A stretch of 64,000 nt of DNA from Agriterribacter humi (GCF_009192765.1 NZ_VOHQ01000001.1:124001-188000); one strand, 5' to 3'. Positions 26,021-35,786 are shown, numbered from the stretch's first letter. Notes: generated by a model from the letters alone, not told the origin. Numbers and translations: made by a program.

Positions 26021-29000
26021 CTATGCCACCTGCCGGTCTTCACCCCATGTTTTAGAGAAACTGATATCAATGATCAGAAAAATGCTGATGTCAATAGCGA
26101 ACGTAACCTGGGCGCTGCAATCTGTTTTACCACCCTGCCTTACTACAATGCCTTTTGCTTCGATGGTAATACACACACACACCAGTCCGCCCAAAAGATT
26201 GGCCTGCCCGCGAAACAGCATCAATGCGGCCAGCACCACTTTATCTTTATCCGCATACATTTCTACGCCTACCATAAACGTTACGCTGGCGTTGCCCACT
26301 ACAGGTAAACTCACTACTATGGATACCCCAAAGCCGAATTTTAAAGTGAGGCTTGGACCTACCTTTGTATCTGCTGCAATTCGTACATCCACCGAACCTA
26401 TAGCGTAAATGGAACCCACGCCCACCGAGTAACACATTACGCTTAACCCGCCGTGGAATTGCAGGAAAGCGCCTGCTGTAGGTAGTAACTGGGATGGGTC
26501 GCTCGTTACTTTAAGCGCCGCGTTAAAATATACGCCAACGGAAAGTGAGGCTTCCAGCTTGAGCGGTGTTTGTGCGCTGTTGTACAATTCATCGGTTGGC
26601 GGAAAACGGATAAGGGCGATCTCTTTGGTAGCTTCAAATTTATATTCCCATATTTCACCGCTGTTGCTCATGGCTAACTTTAAACCCTTTTTTAGTGCCT
26701 CTCCATAATCGCCCGAGCTTAAGGAAGCGAGCATTTGCAGTATATCAATTACAGGCTGCAGCGCATCACTGAATTCAATTTCAGGCGTGGGTATGCCTTC
26801 CGTTGGACTACTGCCACCCTCATAACTGCTTTCTTTTCCTTTCTGCGCATCAAAGTTGCCTTTAATGGTCATCAGCCGTTTCATGTCTCCCAGGTCTATC
26901 ACCATTGCCAGGTTATTCATCCGGCTCTTCCATTGGTCAGCCATATCGCCGGCAAAGGAATTTACATCAAAATTTAACTTGCTGTCTACATAGTCCGCAG
27001 GGGCATCGGTTTTTTTACCGGTTTTGTATTCGATGTAAATCCGCAATGCTTCTGTGTCTACAAGCGGAATTTCAAAAGACGGTACATCAAATTTTAATGC
27101 TTTATCCAATACGCCGTTGGCGCCGTTCTTTAACATGCTCATGCCCTGCTTAATGACTGCTTCACCCGCTTTTTCCGCTTCCACTTTCATGAGCTCCAAC
27201 ACTTTTTCACCTCCGTCTTCCAAAGCGTTCTCAACAAAAGCCTGGAAGGTATTTCCATTGGCGTCTTTACTGTTGAGTAAAGGAATCGTCTTGCCAAAAT
27301 CAGTAATGGCATTGCCAATATTGGGAAATATACCATTACCAGTCATTAGCCGGTATGCATCCGCAAAAATAGGCGGCGTTTTACTGAGCATTTTATCCAT
27401 GTTCAGTCCATACGCCGGTGTAAGAAATAATGCCTTTTGCGTGGCGGTAGTTTGCAGGTATCCAAAGTTGAGGGTATCGGCAGAAGGGTCGCGAAGTATT
27501 TCCAAAGGATGAGCGATGCGAATGAGCTTTTGCTGTAATGTGGCGGCATCCACTGCATTTCCCTTTTTCCATGCGGCAGTGCGTATAAGCGGAACCGTTA
27601 TATCCTGCGGAAGCGGTATCACTTCACCTGTGCCGGCATTGTGCTGCACGATTGCCCAACTGCCATCTTTGGGTAAAAAAACATTACCTCTTGCCGCTAC
27701 CACAAATACGGGTATTGTACCCGCCTTATTAATGGAGGCGCTTACATCGAACCGGTTAACACGGATCTGCTGGTTGCTTTTGTTGATGTCTAACACACAA
27801 TCTACTTCACCGCCTATACTGCCGTTTTGTATTTGCAGCAACGCTTTCAACTGCTCCGCTGTTAAAGGTTTGCCGGCGGGCGCCACCTGCACATATCCCA
27901 ATACCCTTTTGGAAACTACCTTCTTATCAATATGTCCCTGCACTACATTTTCTATTTCCACATCGGCATCAAAATATACACCGCCGCACTTAACAGGCTC
28001 ATGCTTTTCTGTTGCGCCATTGGTATACATCTGCCCTTTTACTCCATTCACATAGTCTGCATTGGGCGCTATAATATTTTCGGATGTATACTCTGTTACA
28101 GATGGCGCATCTTTTATATTGCGCACATTAAACAATCCCCTGATGATACCGGGATGAAATTCATATGGCGCTTCAACGTTTTCAAAATCGGCCACGGTTA
28201 ATTTAGCAAAAGGATCTTTCCCTTTTTTCAGGTAGCTATAGGAAAAATCAAAAAGCCCATCGCTTTCCGCTTTCCATCCGCTGTCGGTACGAAATACATA
28301 GCCGGAGCCTGTGCGGAAAACGGTAATGGTTCTTACCACCCGGATACCCCAGGGATAAATAATACTTTTTACCTGGATCACTTCATGCCCTGTTCGGCCG
28401 AGCATTACATCAAACCGGGCCTGGCTGGTTTGCGCCATCGCAGCGCCCGGACTTAACCAGTTGCTGAACATGCTGGCGCCATAACCGGTAATATCCATAC
28501 GCGATACCGGCACGCCACGCGACTCTTTGAGCAATGAGGAAAGGCTTAATGGTCCAAACAGGAATTCATTGTTGAAAATCTCCGTTACGCGGTGACCCAA
28601 ATTACTGGCATAAGAAGCCATTCCAAACCAGTTCAGCAGGTTATTGGCCTGCACCGTATAGCCGGGGAACATATCACTATCGTATTCTGTTGGATTAGCA
28701 GGATTGGGCTTGCCAAATCTTCCGGCCTGCAGGCTTATCTGAATACCGCCTTCAAGCTTATAGGTATTATCTTCTTCATTCTTCCTGAACTTCGGACGTA
28801 TATTTTCAATCGCCGGTTTCTGCGGCTCAACAAAATGTTTTGAAATATAGCTGATAGCCTTCATTCCGAAGGGCAGCGTAAAAGCAGCGAGCGTATAATT
28901 ACCGGGCTGCGATTTAAAATCTTCAATCAGCCCGTTGGTAACCGGTATGGGCGCCAAAGGCACGGGAGCCATGTTGTTATTCCAGATACGCGCCGGGCCG

Positions 29001-31615
29001 CCATCATCGGCATAATATAAAAAACCCGCTTCGGGATCCATTAAGAGTTTGGGTGAGTTGGGATCGAGGGGATTATCCCTGTCGGGCGGGGTTAAGTTTA
29101 TTTCTGGCTCCCACGCCATCAGTGGCAATGTAAATGCCCGCACCCTGTTTGCCGGCAACTTAACCTGCATACCTTCCACAAGGAACGGAAATGCATTGTT
29201 CAAGGCACTTCTGTTATAATCCACATTATGCACTTCGCCATCTTCGCCCCGAACGCTGCCGGTTCTTATTAGCTGCCATGCCGTGCCAAAGCTCACCCCC
29301 ATCTGGTTGGCATTGCTGCTCACATCTAAAAGCGAAAAGAATTCCCGCTGCAACTGTAAACCACTATCCCATACATCTTCCACATCTTTCTTCATCTTAA
29401 ACAGTTCTTCCGGGCTGTAAATGGCGCCATTGGCATTTTTAAACCCTGCCAGCAGATCAATATTCATCGAAGGCTCTTCCTTAAGAATAACGCCGGGAAA
29501 CCTTTCGGCAACAGTTTCAGGTGTAAAGCTTTCATTGGTCAGCCTTACCGCAGTAGCGATACTGCCAAATAATGGTTTTTTAAGTGTTGTGGCTGCTGTT
29601 CGTGATGGCTTACGGGAAAGGGCAACCGCTCTTTGCGTAACCGTCTTTTTCTTTGCTGCTTTGCTTGTGGACTTTTTTACGGGTAAGGTTAACATATCAG
29701 GAAGGGTGCTTCCGCCAAAATAAAAGTTAACGCTTACATCATCTGTTTGGCCTTCCGCTTCTATAAAGCCCACCACACAAATCAGCAGGCTGTTTATACC
29801 GTTTGCCCCGGCAATGCTGCCGTATCTTTCGGAAGAAACACCCCGCCGCCATAGCCCAAGGTTGGCCACATAAGGATCAGGTAAAGTAGGTAAATAACTG
29901 TACAACGAGAAAATGAGAATACAATTTCCGCGTATTACATTTTCCATCTTGTCATCGCACTCACCGAAAAGGATAAACGATTTTACCGGCGAAACAGTGA
30001 ACAATGCATTTTCGAGTGCAATGGAGAAAAGATTTAATACCTGGTTGGGGGCCGCTGCGCCAGGAATGTTTCCGGCATTACCAGAAGCAGCCTGGTCGGC
30101 CTGCATATCTTCTTCCATCAGCATTATTCTTCTGCCGGCTTTTCCTGCGCTCAGCATCATGCTGCAGGAAGACGACCGTACGGGAAAAGGCTCTCCGTTT
30201 ACCTTAACCGGGCGGTCGGTATAAATAGTGGCGGCACAATTTGTAATCAACAGTTCCTGCGCGTTTTTGCTGTTTATAATAAAAATGAAAGGCGCCTTTT
30301 CTAACAATACCATATCCGCGGTGGTACCATGTGGGTTTTGCTCATCTTTCCATAATTCCAGGTGATGTGAAGCGCCGATGGCATCAGCCTCCATATCGGT
30401 GATAACAAGCTCACCGGGCTTACCTGAAACTGAAGGTTGCTTTAATCTTATGTCTTCATTTTGTAACCCGTTCCAAATCATGCGAAAACCTTCACCACAT
30501 TGCAATAGTACCGCCCCGTTGCCCGTTGCCTGCACAGGATCGCTAATATTTAATGCGGTTGCAGCAAAAGCCCAATACGTTTTTTTAACAGGAACTTTAC
30601 CGGAAAGATTGGTCCACGGGCTTTTGTATTGTGCGATCGCAAATTCATTCACGTCAGCTTTCCATGGTATCAGTACCTGGTTGTTATTGTATGCCGGCGA
30701 TATATTGGGGGCTGGTGTAAAGCTGAATGCAAAAGGCTGTCCGTATATCTGGCATGTTGCCAGTCCAATTTGGGTAATATTGCATTTGTTATTCTGCCAC
30801 GTAAATTCCCATATTTCCGGTAATTGATAAGTGGCTTCTCTTGCATCTCTTCCGTAAGGTGAGGTTTCTGCAGCACCTTCTTCTGTATGCTGTGCCAATT
30901 TGAGCGACACCTGTATAATAACGGAAGGGTTTAACGTTATCTGGCTATTTTGTACAGTAGGTGCAAGGCTCAGCTTTATGCTGCCTCCTTTAACCGCTAC
31001 GCCAATGAACCGGTCTGCCGGTGCCGCAGCAGAAACTAACTTTGCATTTATCCAGCAGCTACCTGCTACTATTGTATAGGTTGTAGCAAGCTCTGCAGGC
31101 AAACCGCCTGGAAAAAGCACCCTTCCCTGCCGGAAGGAAGCCTTAAATAACAATACCGGCTGCGCACCTATATATAGTGTAATTAATTTTTCATAGCGAT
31201 AAACATCTATCCATATTTCCCGGCCCTCATTATTTAAGAAGGGTCCGAATGTTTCAGCAGGACTGGCTCCCGCCGCCCAGTCGGGCACACTGCCCGCTAC
31301 TGCGGCATTTAACACGGGCACACTGCGTACGAAAATACGCTCCCCGGACGCTTTTTCCGGCGCAGTTGCTCTGCCCAGCACTCCTGTAGAAATATCGTTA
31401 ATATTGCTGAGCGCAGAAACGCTGATATTGTCGCGGCTGTACAAATTGGAATTGGCAAAAAGGCGTTCCGTTCCTGTATCTTCAATCTTTTGGCTGACGA
31501 GTGAAGCCGCTACCCGTTCCCTTGCCTCCTGCAATTGTTTTTCCTGGTCTTTCTCTTTTACAGTAAGATGCCCGGTTATGCTTTCCAGCATAGCGGATAA
31601 TTGCGCCTGCGTCAT
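26021..31615 (-). CDS. Giant protein of unknown function (about 1864 residues)
   Basis: I take the ATG at 31615 (MTQAQLSAMLESITGHL); the longer frame to 31654 would start at TTG. No signal peptide is present. Visible parts: a charged amphipathic helix (about 18-45) likely to form a coiled coil; beta-rich segments to about 640; a Lys/Ser/Ala-rich basic, probably flexible linker (about 640-680); a second beta-rich half; a helical stretch (about 1458-1510, ENALEDGGEKVLELMKVEAE); and a C-terminal 185 residues of alternating hydrophobic/small residues rich in Gly and Val (LKLEASLSVGVYFNAAL..., SVTFMVGVEMYAD) that look like a stack of beta-strands. I do not recognise the family. It precedes the 1483-residue gene and follows an orphan histidine kinase in the same direction. 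Confidence 0.85.
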   Translation of the reverse strand: MTQAQLSAMLESITGHLTVKEKDQEKQLQEARERVAASLVSQKIEDTGTERLFANSNLYSRDNISVSALSNINDISTGVLGRATAPEKASGERIFVRSVPVLNAAVAGSVPDWAAGASPAETFGPFLNNEGREIWIDVYRYEKLITLYIGAQPVLLFKASFRQGRVLFPGGLPAELATTYTIVAGSCWINAKLVSAAAPADRFIGVAVKGGSIKLSLAPTVQNSQITLNPSVIIQVSLKLAQHTEEGAAETSPYGRDAREATYQLPEIWEFTWQNNKCNITQIGLATCQIYGQPFAFSFTPAPNISPAYNNNQVLIPWKADVNEFAIAQYKSPWTNLSGKVPVKKTYWAFAATALNISDPVQATGNGAVLLQCGEGFRMIWNGLQNEDIRLKQPSVSGKPGELVITDMEADAIGASHHLELWKDEQNPHGTTADMVLLEKAPFIFIINSKNAQELLITNCAATIYTDRPVKVNGEPFPVRSSSCSMMLSAGKAGRRIMLMEEDMQADQAASGNAGNIPGAAAPNQVLNLFSIALENALFTVSPVKSFILFGECDDKMENVIRGNCILIFSLYSYLPTLPDPYVANLGLWRRGVSSERYGSIAGANGINSLLICVVGFIEAEGQTDDVSVNFYFGGSTLPDMLTLPVKKSTSKAAKKKTVTQRAVALSRKPSRTAATTLKKPLFGSIATAVRLTNESFTPETVAERFPGVILKEEPSMNIDLLAGFKNANGAIYSPEELFKMKKDVEDVWDSGLQLQREFFSLLDVSSNANQMGVSFGTAWQLIRTGSVRGEDGEVHNVDYNRSALNNAFPFLVEGMQVKLPANRVRAFTLPLMAWEPEINLTPPDRDNPLDPNSPKLLMDPEAGFLYYADDGGPARIWNNNMAPVPLAPIPVTNGLIEDFKSQPGNYTLAAFTLPFGMKAISYISKHFVEPQKPAIENIRPKFRKNEEDNTYKLEGGIQISLQAGRFGKPNPANPTEYDSDMFPGYTVQANNLLNWFGMASYASNLGHRVTEIFNNEFLFGPLSLSSLLKESRGVPVSRMDITGYGASMFSNWLSPGAAMAQTSQARFDVMLGRTGHEVIQVKSIIYPWGIRVVRTITVFRTGSGYVFRTDSGWKAESDGLFDFSYSYLKKGKDPFAKLTVADFENVEAPYEFHPGIIRGLFNVRNIKDAPSVTEYTSENIIAPNADYVNGVKGQMYTNGATEKHEPVKCGGVYFDADVEIENVVQGHIDKKVVSKRVLGYVQVAPAGKPLTAEQLKALLQIQNGSIGGEVDCVLDINKSNQQIRVNRFDVSASINKAGTIPVFVVAARGNVFLPKDGSWAIVQHNAGTGEVIPLPQDITVPLIRTAAWKKGNAVDAATLQQKLIRIAHPLEILRDPSADTLNFGYLQTTATQKALFLTPAYGLNMDKMLSKTPPIFADAYRLMTGNGIFPNIGNAITDFGKTIPLLNSKDANGNTFQAFVENALEDGGEKVLELMKVEAEKAGEAVIKQGMSMLKNGANGVLDKALKFDVPSFEIPLVDTEALRIYIEYKTGKKTDAPADYVDSKLNFDVNSFAGDMADQWKSRMNNLAMVIDLGDMKRLMTIKGNFDAQKGKESSYEGGSSPTEGIPTPEIEFSDALQPVIDILQMLASLSSGDYGEALKKGLKLAMSNSGEIWEYKFEATKEIALIRFPPTDELYNSAQTPLKLEASLSVGVYFNAALKVTSDPSQLLPTAGAFLQFHGGLSVMCYSVGVGSIYAIGSVDVRIAADTKVGPSLTLKFGFGVSIVVSLPVVGNASVTFMVGVEMYADKDKVVLAALMLFRGQANLLGGLVCVCITIEAKGIVVRQGGKTDCSAQVTFAIDISIFLIIDISFSKTWGEDRQVA

Positions 31616-31917
31616 CAAAAATGATTTAATCAATGAAAAAATGCGTTCAGGCAAACGAGTATCGTATACTGCAAATCCCTGCAGGTTTGCCTTTACTAAA
31701 ATTTTAAAGGAAGTTGAATTTTAAAGAAGGAACGGAAGAGGCGGAACATAGGACCTTACTCAGGGGGGACAGTAATATTAAAAAATAGAAATGAGTAATC
31801 AAAGCAATGTTGATAAAATATTATCTGATTAACATACAAATAAGATGCACTGATGCAGCAAGTCCTGTTTCTTTCACGCCAATCCAAACCCTATTGCCAA
31901 TGTTGTCTCATTGCATC
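31616..31917. other. 302-bp intergenic region upstream of the giant-gene pair
   Basis: No gene seen. It contains an imperfect palindrome at 31671-31690 (GCAAA...TTTGC) about 55 bp before the giant gene's start, which could be an operator, and a 9-bp inverted repeat TAAGATGCA (31841-31849) / TGCATCTTA (31912-31920) whose right arm overlaps the end of the kinase gene. No matching TAnnTTTG promoter was found. Confidence 0.4.
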
Positions 31918-34044
31918 TTACCCGTGTGCAGGAATTATTGTATGATGAGCCGTTGAAGTCGCGCATGCAAAAGAAACATAAAAAATGGTACCGCCACCCT
32001 TCCTGTTTTCAAACCACAGCTTGCCTTCATGTGCATCCATGATCTGCATGCATATGGCCAGCCCCAGGCCGTAAGAAGGCTCCCCGGAACTACCTTGTCT
32101 TTTAGAATCGTCTGTCATCATGAATATTTTTTCTTTCAGGTTTTCCGGGATGCCAATGCCTCTATCTTTTATGGCTACTGTTACGCAGTTGTCTTTGAGT
32201 GTAAAATCAACATTAATATCACTCTTTTCCGGTCCAAATTTTAAAGCATTCCCAATGAGGTTACTGAAAACGCGCCATAGTTTCTCCCTGTCTGCGTGTA
32301 CAGTACACGGAACGGCTTGTAATTTTATGATTTGCTTTTTCTCCATTGCTTTAGGCGCAAGCATATCCACACAATAGGAAACCAGTACGGCCAAATCCAC
32401 CGGTATTTTATTAACGTCATTTCGCTTCTGACTGGTATGCAAAAGCTCCTCTATCAGTTGAACAGCATGGTGACTTGCTTTGCTGATCATTTCCAGCATT
32501 TTGCGCTGACCGGGCAGGTAATTATCATCTTTCAGTAAAAAATCACTCATACCTGCTATACCGCCAACAGGATTGCGAAGATCATGGGCCACCACTTTCA
32601 TCATCCTGCTGTTTTCTGCATGGCTTTTTGAAAGGGCTGTGAATGTTTTCTGCAGATGGGTATTCTTGTCAGACACTTTTTTATTGAGGGCAGCCAGCAC
32701 AACTATATGCTTTTTAGACTGGCGATTGTTCCGCCAGATCAAAAGCGTTACGAGCATTGCCATAACTGCGCCGATCGCGGTTATAATAAGGTATATGGTT
32801 TTGAGTTCATCTTCTTTTTGAAGCGCATACAATTCATACTCGTTTTTTAAATAGCCGAGTTCTTTATTAATATCCGGAGCGAGTATACCCCGCTCTAAAA
32901 TATCCATTGAATCCTTTATTTCGGTATAACGTGTGAGATAGCTGCTGGCTTTGCGGAAATCATTGTTTTTTCCGGCTATTTGCGATTGCAGCAGGTTCCA
33001 TCTTTTCAGTACTTCGGGATTAGGAAAACTGTCCAGTCCCATTTTCAACGATCGCAGTGTTTCGCCGGCCTCCTTCAGCCGGTTATTCCGGACATAGAGA
33101 TCAGCCAGTTTGGAAAGCGACCAGGATACATCCTCCGGCGCCCGGCCGGGTAAGCTGTTGTTGCGAATGCTTGCTTTAAGCAATCGTTCAGCAGCAGAAT
33201 CATTTCCTATCTCCATTAAATCTTTTGCCAGGTTACCATAAATAACGGCTTTTGCAGTTGCAATAAAAATGGTATCTAAAATCTTTTGGTTTTGTGCATT
33301 GTACCGGAAGGCTTTGTGTGCATTCAGATTGATATAATTCAAGGCACTGTCAAAATAATACACAGCGCTGTCATGCATGTTCTGCCTGCTATAGCACAAT
33401 CCAATATTATCAAGATTGGCCTGCTGATTGGCAAATATGGTGTGCTCTTTGTTTGGATCGTTATTAAAATTGCAATTTGCCTGTTGCTCAAAGGCCTCTC
33501 TAAAATATTCAGCCGCCTCCGCATAGCGCTTATGATTATAGGCCACCAATCCAAGTCTCGCGCTATACGTTGTAAAAAGACAACTATCGCCAGTTTTAAA
33601 TATAGCCTCACGGGCCAGGAAATAAAATCCAAATGCTTCATTGTAGCGTTTAAGCGCATGCAGGTCATCGGCTTTATACGATAAGGCAGTAGAATACCAG
33701 TACAGGTATCCCTTTTTATGCTTAAGCTGCTTAACAATCATAAGCATGCTGTCCGAATAAATCAAAGACCTGGCATAATCTCTTCTCTCCGTATAATAAT
33801 AGCCTCTTTTGCAGCCGTATATTTCATATAATCGCTCAGCATAGGGAAGCTCTTTATATACCGAATCAATAGCGCTGAGATAAAGGGCGCTGTCTTCAAT
33901 ATATTTCTGTATTTTTCTGAAGTTGAAATTTTCGTACGATTGATGCCCGTCTTCCTGCCGGTGATTACGGCAGCAGACTAAAAAAAGCATGAAAGCCGTT
34001 AGTATAAACAGGATGGGAATCAGAATTTTTCCTTCACGCTTCAT
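31918..34044 (-). CDS. Orphan TPR-containing sensor histidine kinase
   Basis: A 708-residue membrane kinase. The N-terminus has a hydrophobic signal/anchor with a possible lipobox (FLVCCRN). Residues about 40-390 are tetratricopeptide-like helices (RYNEAFGFYFLAREAIFK, KRYAEAAEYFREAFEQ, HDSAVYYFDSALNYI). A membrane span lies at about 411-433, followed by a coiled-coil linker. The H box is KVVAHDLRNPVGG (His near 485) and the ATPase boxes are NLIGNALKF (near 598), DRGIGIP (near 626) and GLGLAI (near 661). No receiver domain or adjacent response regulator is present, so its partner is elsewhere. It is the nearest upstream gene to the giant-protein pair, in the same orientation. Confidence 0.93.
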   Translation of the reverse strand: MKREGKILIPILFILTAFMLFLVCCRNHRQEDGHQSYENFNFRKIQKYIEDSALYLSAIDSVYKELPYAERLYEIYGCKRGYYYTERRDYARSLIYSDSMLMIVKQLKHKKGYLYWYSTALSYKADDLHALKRYNEAFGFYFLAREAIFKTGDSCLFTTYSARLGLVAYNHKRYAEAAEYFREAFEQQANCNFNNDPNKEHTIFANQQANLDNIGLCYSRQNMHDSAVYYFDSALNYINLNAHKAFRYNAQNQKILDTIFIATAKAVIYGNLAKDLMEIGNDSAAERLLKASIRNNSLPGRAPEDVSWSLSKLADLYVRNNRLKEAGETLRSLKMGLDSFPNPEVLKRWNLLQSQIAGKNNDFRKASSYLTRYTEIKDSMDILERGILAPDINKELGYLKNEYELYALQKEDELKTIYLIITAIGAVMAMLVTLLIWRNNRQSKKHIVVLAALNKKVSDKNTHLQKTFTALSKSHAENSRMMKVVAHDLRNPVGGIAGMSDFLLKDDNYLPGQRKMLEMISKASHHAVQLIEELLHTSQKRNDVNKIPVDLAVLVSYCVDMLAPKAMEKKQIIKLQAVPCTVHADREKLWRVFSNLIGNALKFGPEKSDINVDFTLKDNCVTVAIKDRGIGIPENLKEKIFMMTDDSKRQGSSGEPSYGLGLAICMQIMDAHEGKLWFENRKGGGTIFYVSFACATSTAHHTIIPAHG

Positions 34045-34360
34045 GGCAAACGTTTTTCAAACTGCATTCAAAGGTTTTGTGTTATACTCATAAACGTGTT
34101 TAATGTTCGTAGCGTATGCAAAGTATGCAGTGTTTATACAGTGTAGAGGTAAAATGCGGAAGATCATACTATGATACAGATATTTCTTTGTAGTAAGGGT
34201 TACAGCCACTCAGCCTTTCACACTTATCGCCACGTAGAAGGAAACCCTTACTTGTCAAACAAGTGTTCATATGTCGTCATATTCGGGGTTATATATTTTA
34301 TGAGGTTGAATATCTATCTGCTAAAAAAAACTACATCTTCGCAATATAATAATCTACAAA
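34045..34360. promoter_or_regulatory. 316-bp divergent intergenic region with structured elements
   Basis: It separates the histidine kinase (minus) from the glycosidase gene (plus) and must hold both promoters, although no clear consensus was found. It carries a perfect 10-bp inverted repeat, AGTAAGGGTT (34192-34201) / AACCCTTACT (34243-34252), with inner CCTT/AAGG pairing possible. A second hairpin, ACTTGT (34250-34255) / ACAAGT (34259-34264), shares three bases with the first, so the two could be mutually exclusive, as in an attenuator. Confidence 0.45.
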
Positions 34361-35701
34361 ATGAAACATTTCTTTTTTTTACTTGTCGTGGATATACTTT
34401 GCTCAGGCATATTGTTGGGTCAGCAAAAAGAGCGCATCATTAATAAAGAAGATTTTTCATTCCTTGAAAATATTACAAAAGCAGTGATGGATAGTTCGCG
34501 CATTTACCCTCACCAAAGTATCCCGTCATTTGGGTCCAATCAAACCGGGGGAATACTGATCCGGCCCGGCGGAAGAATAACCTACCCTGCTTTTTGGATC
34601 AGGGATTACGCCATGTCGCTTGAAACGGGTTTTGTAAAAAAAGAAGAGCAAAAGCACATGCTGCTATTAACCGCAGCTACACAATGCGATCAAACCTGGA
34701 TCACCAAAGGAGGGAGCATGGTGCCTTTTGGGGCCATTGCCGATCATATCCGCATTGACAACAGCCTGCCTGTTTACTTTCCGGGCACCTACGATGTGGA
34801 AGAGCAGGGCGTAAAGGAATTTGGTATGTTTCCTCCCTATTGCGACCAGTTCTATTTTATAAGGATGGCTGATCACTATATAAAATCTACCGGCGACACT
34901 GCAATGCTTTTCAAAGAAATAAATGGAATAAAGCTCATTGACCGGCTGGAAACCGCCTTCAGAGTACCGCCTTCCCATAAGGAGAATCATATTGTTTATA
35001 CCAATGAGGCTTTCAGGGGTGTAGATTTTGGCTTCAGGGATGCGGTTGAAATTACCGGTGACCTGTGCTACGCATCTATATTAAAATATGTGGCGGCAAA
35101 TAACCTGTCGGATATTTTTACCTTATCGGGAAATAGAGCAAAAGCAGATCAATACAAACAAATTGCCCAATCCATAAAAAAAGCACTGCCCGTAATTTTC
35201 ATAAATAAAGAGGGGATGTTGCTGGCTTCAACGGCTAAAAGCAGGCAGCCGGATGTATGGGCTACGTCCTTAGCCATCTATTTAAATATTCTTGAAGGAG
35301 AGGATGCTTTGAAAGCAAGCCGGCATCTTGCGGATGCTTATAAAAGCGGCACTTTGGCCTATAAAGGCAATATCCGGCATATTATAACAACAGAGGATTA
35401 CAATACTGAAACCGCCTGGCAAAAATCTTTGGTTCCTAAAAATGAATACCAGAACGGCGCCTATTGGGGAACGCCCACCGGTTGGGTTGCCTTTGCCCTT
35501 GCCAAAGTAAACAGCGCTTATGCCCAACAGTTAATAAAGGAATATATAACCCATTTAAGAGAAACGGATTACCGCAAAGGACCCTCTTTTGGAGGTCCTT
35601 TTGAATGTATCTATCCGCCTTCCTATACCCGCGGTCCTGTTTATTTAACAACAGTTGCCTGCCCGTATATTGTTTTAAAAGCTATGGAAAATAAAAGATG
35701 A
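34361..35701 (+). CDS. Secreted (alpha/alpha)6-barrel glycosidase-like protein
   Basis: A 446-residue protein with a signal peptide (MKHFFFLLVVDILCSGILLGQ). The segment ITYPAFWIRDYAMSLETGF (about 70-88) is the W-x-R-D signature seen in six-hairpin glycosidases such as amylo-1,6-glucosidases, trehalases and GH63/GH116 relatives. Later motifs GVDFGFRDAVEITGD, SRQPDVWATSLAIYL, NGAYWGTPTGWVAFAL and FGGPFECIYPP fit a barrel with acidic catalytic residues. I cannot give a GH family. It stands alone on the plus strand between the giant-protein cluster and PUL2, and may serve either locus. Its 3' end faces the Gfo/Idh/MocA gene across a double hairpin. Confidence 0.8.
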   Translation: MKHFFFLLVVDILCSGILLGQQKERIINKEDFSFLENITKAVMDSSRIYPHQSIPSFGSNQTGGILIRPGGRITYPAFWIRDYAMSLETGFVKKEEQKHMLLLTAATQCDQTWITKGGSMVPFGAIADHIRIDNSLPVYFPGTYDVEEQGVKEFGMFPPYCDQFYFIRMADHYIKSTGDTAMLFKEINGIKLIDRLETAFRVPPSHKENHIVYTNEAFRGVDFGFRDAVEITGDLCYASILKYVAANNLSDIFTLSGNRAKADQYKQIAQSIKKALPVIFINKEGMLLASTAKSRQPDVWATSLAIYLNILEGEDALKASRHLADAYKSGTLAYKGNIRHIITTEDYNTETAWQKSLVPKNEYQNGAYWGTPTGWVAFALAKVNSAYAQQLIKEYITHLRETDYRKGPSFGGPFECIYPPSYTRGPVYLTTVACPYIVLKAMENKR

Positions 35702-35722
35702 TTTTGATGACAAAATACTGAT

Positions 35723-35783
35723 GCCCTGGTTCGTGTCCGCACGAACCAGCTTCCAACTTCCGGTTCGTGACACAAACCGGGGC
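35723..35783. terminator. Double hairpin at a convergent gene boundary
   Basis: CTGGTTCGTG (35726-35735) pairs perfectly with CACGAACCAG (35740-35749) with loop TCCG. A second stem pairs CCGGTT (35760-35765) with AACCGG (35775-35780). The outer GCCCTGGTT (35723-35731) can alternatively pair with AACCGGGGC (35775-35783). It is probably a bidirectional terminator made from REP-like repeats; no long U-tract is present. Confidence 0.5.
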
Positions 35784-35786
35784 TTC

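Noticed and set aside
27054-28055. Plus-strand open frames of 152 and 179 codons inside the giant gene
   Set aside because: Antisense to the long minus-strand frame, Cys/Ser-rich and without homology-like motifs; the 1864-residue frame explains the region.
21420-31615. Contractile-injection-system or phage-tail cluster
   Set aside because: No sheath, tube, baseplate, ATPase or lysozyme-like gene is present near the giant pair; size alone is not enough.
31841-31920. 9-bp inverted repeat TAAGATGCA / TGCATCTTA as a terminator for the kinase gene
   Set aside because: The 62-nt loop is too long and no U-tract follows; possibly chance.
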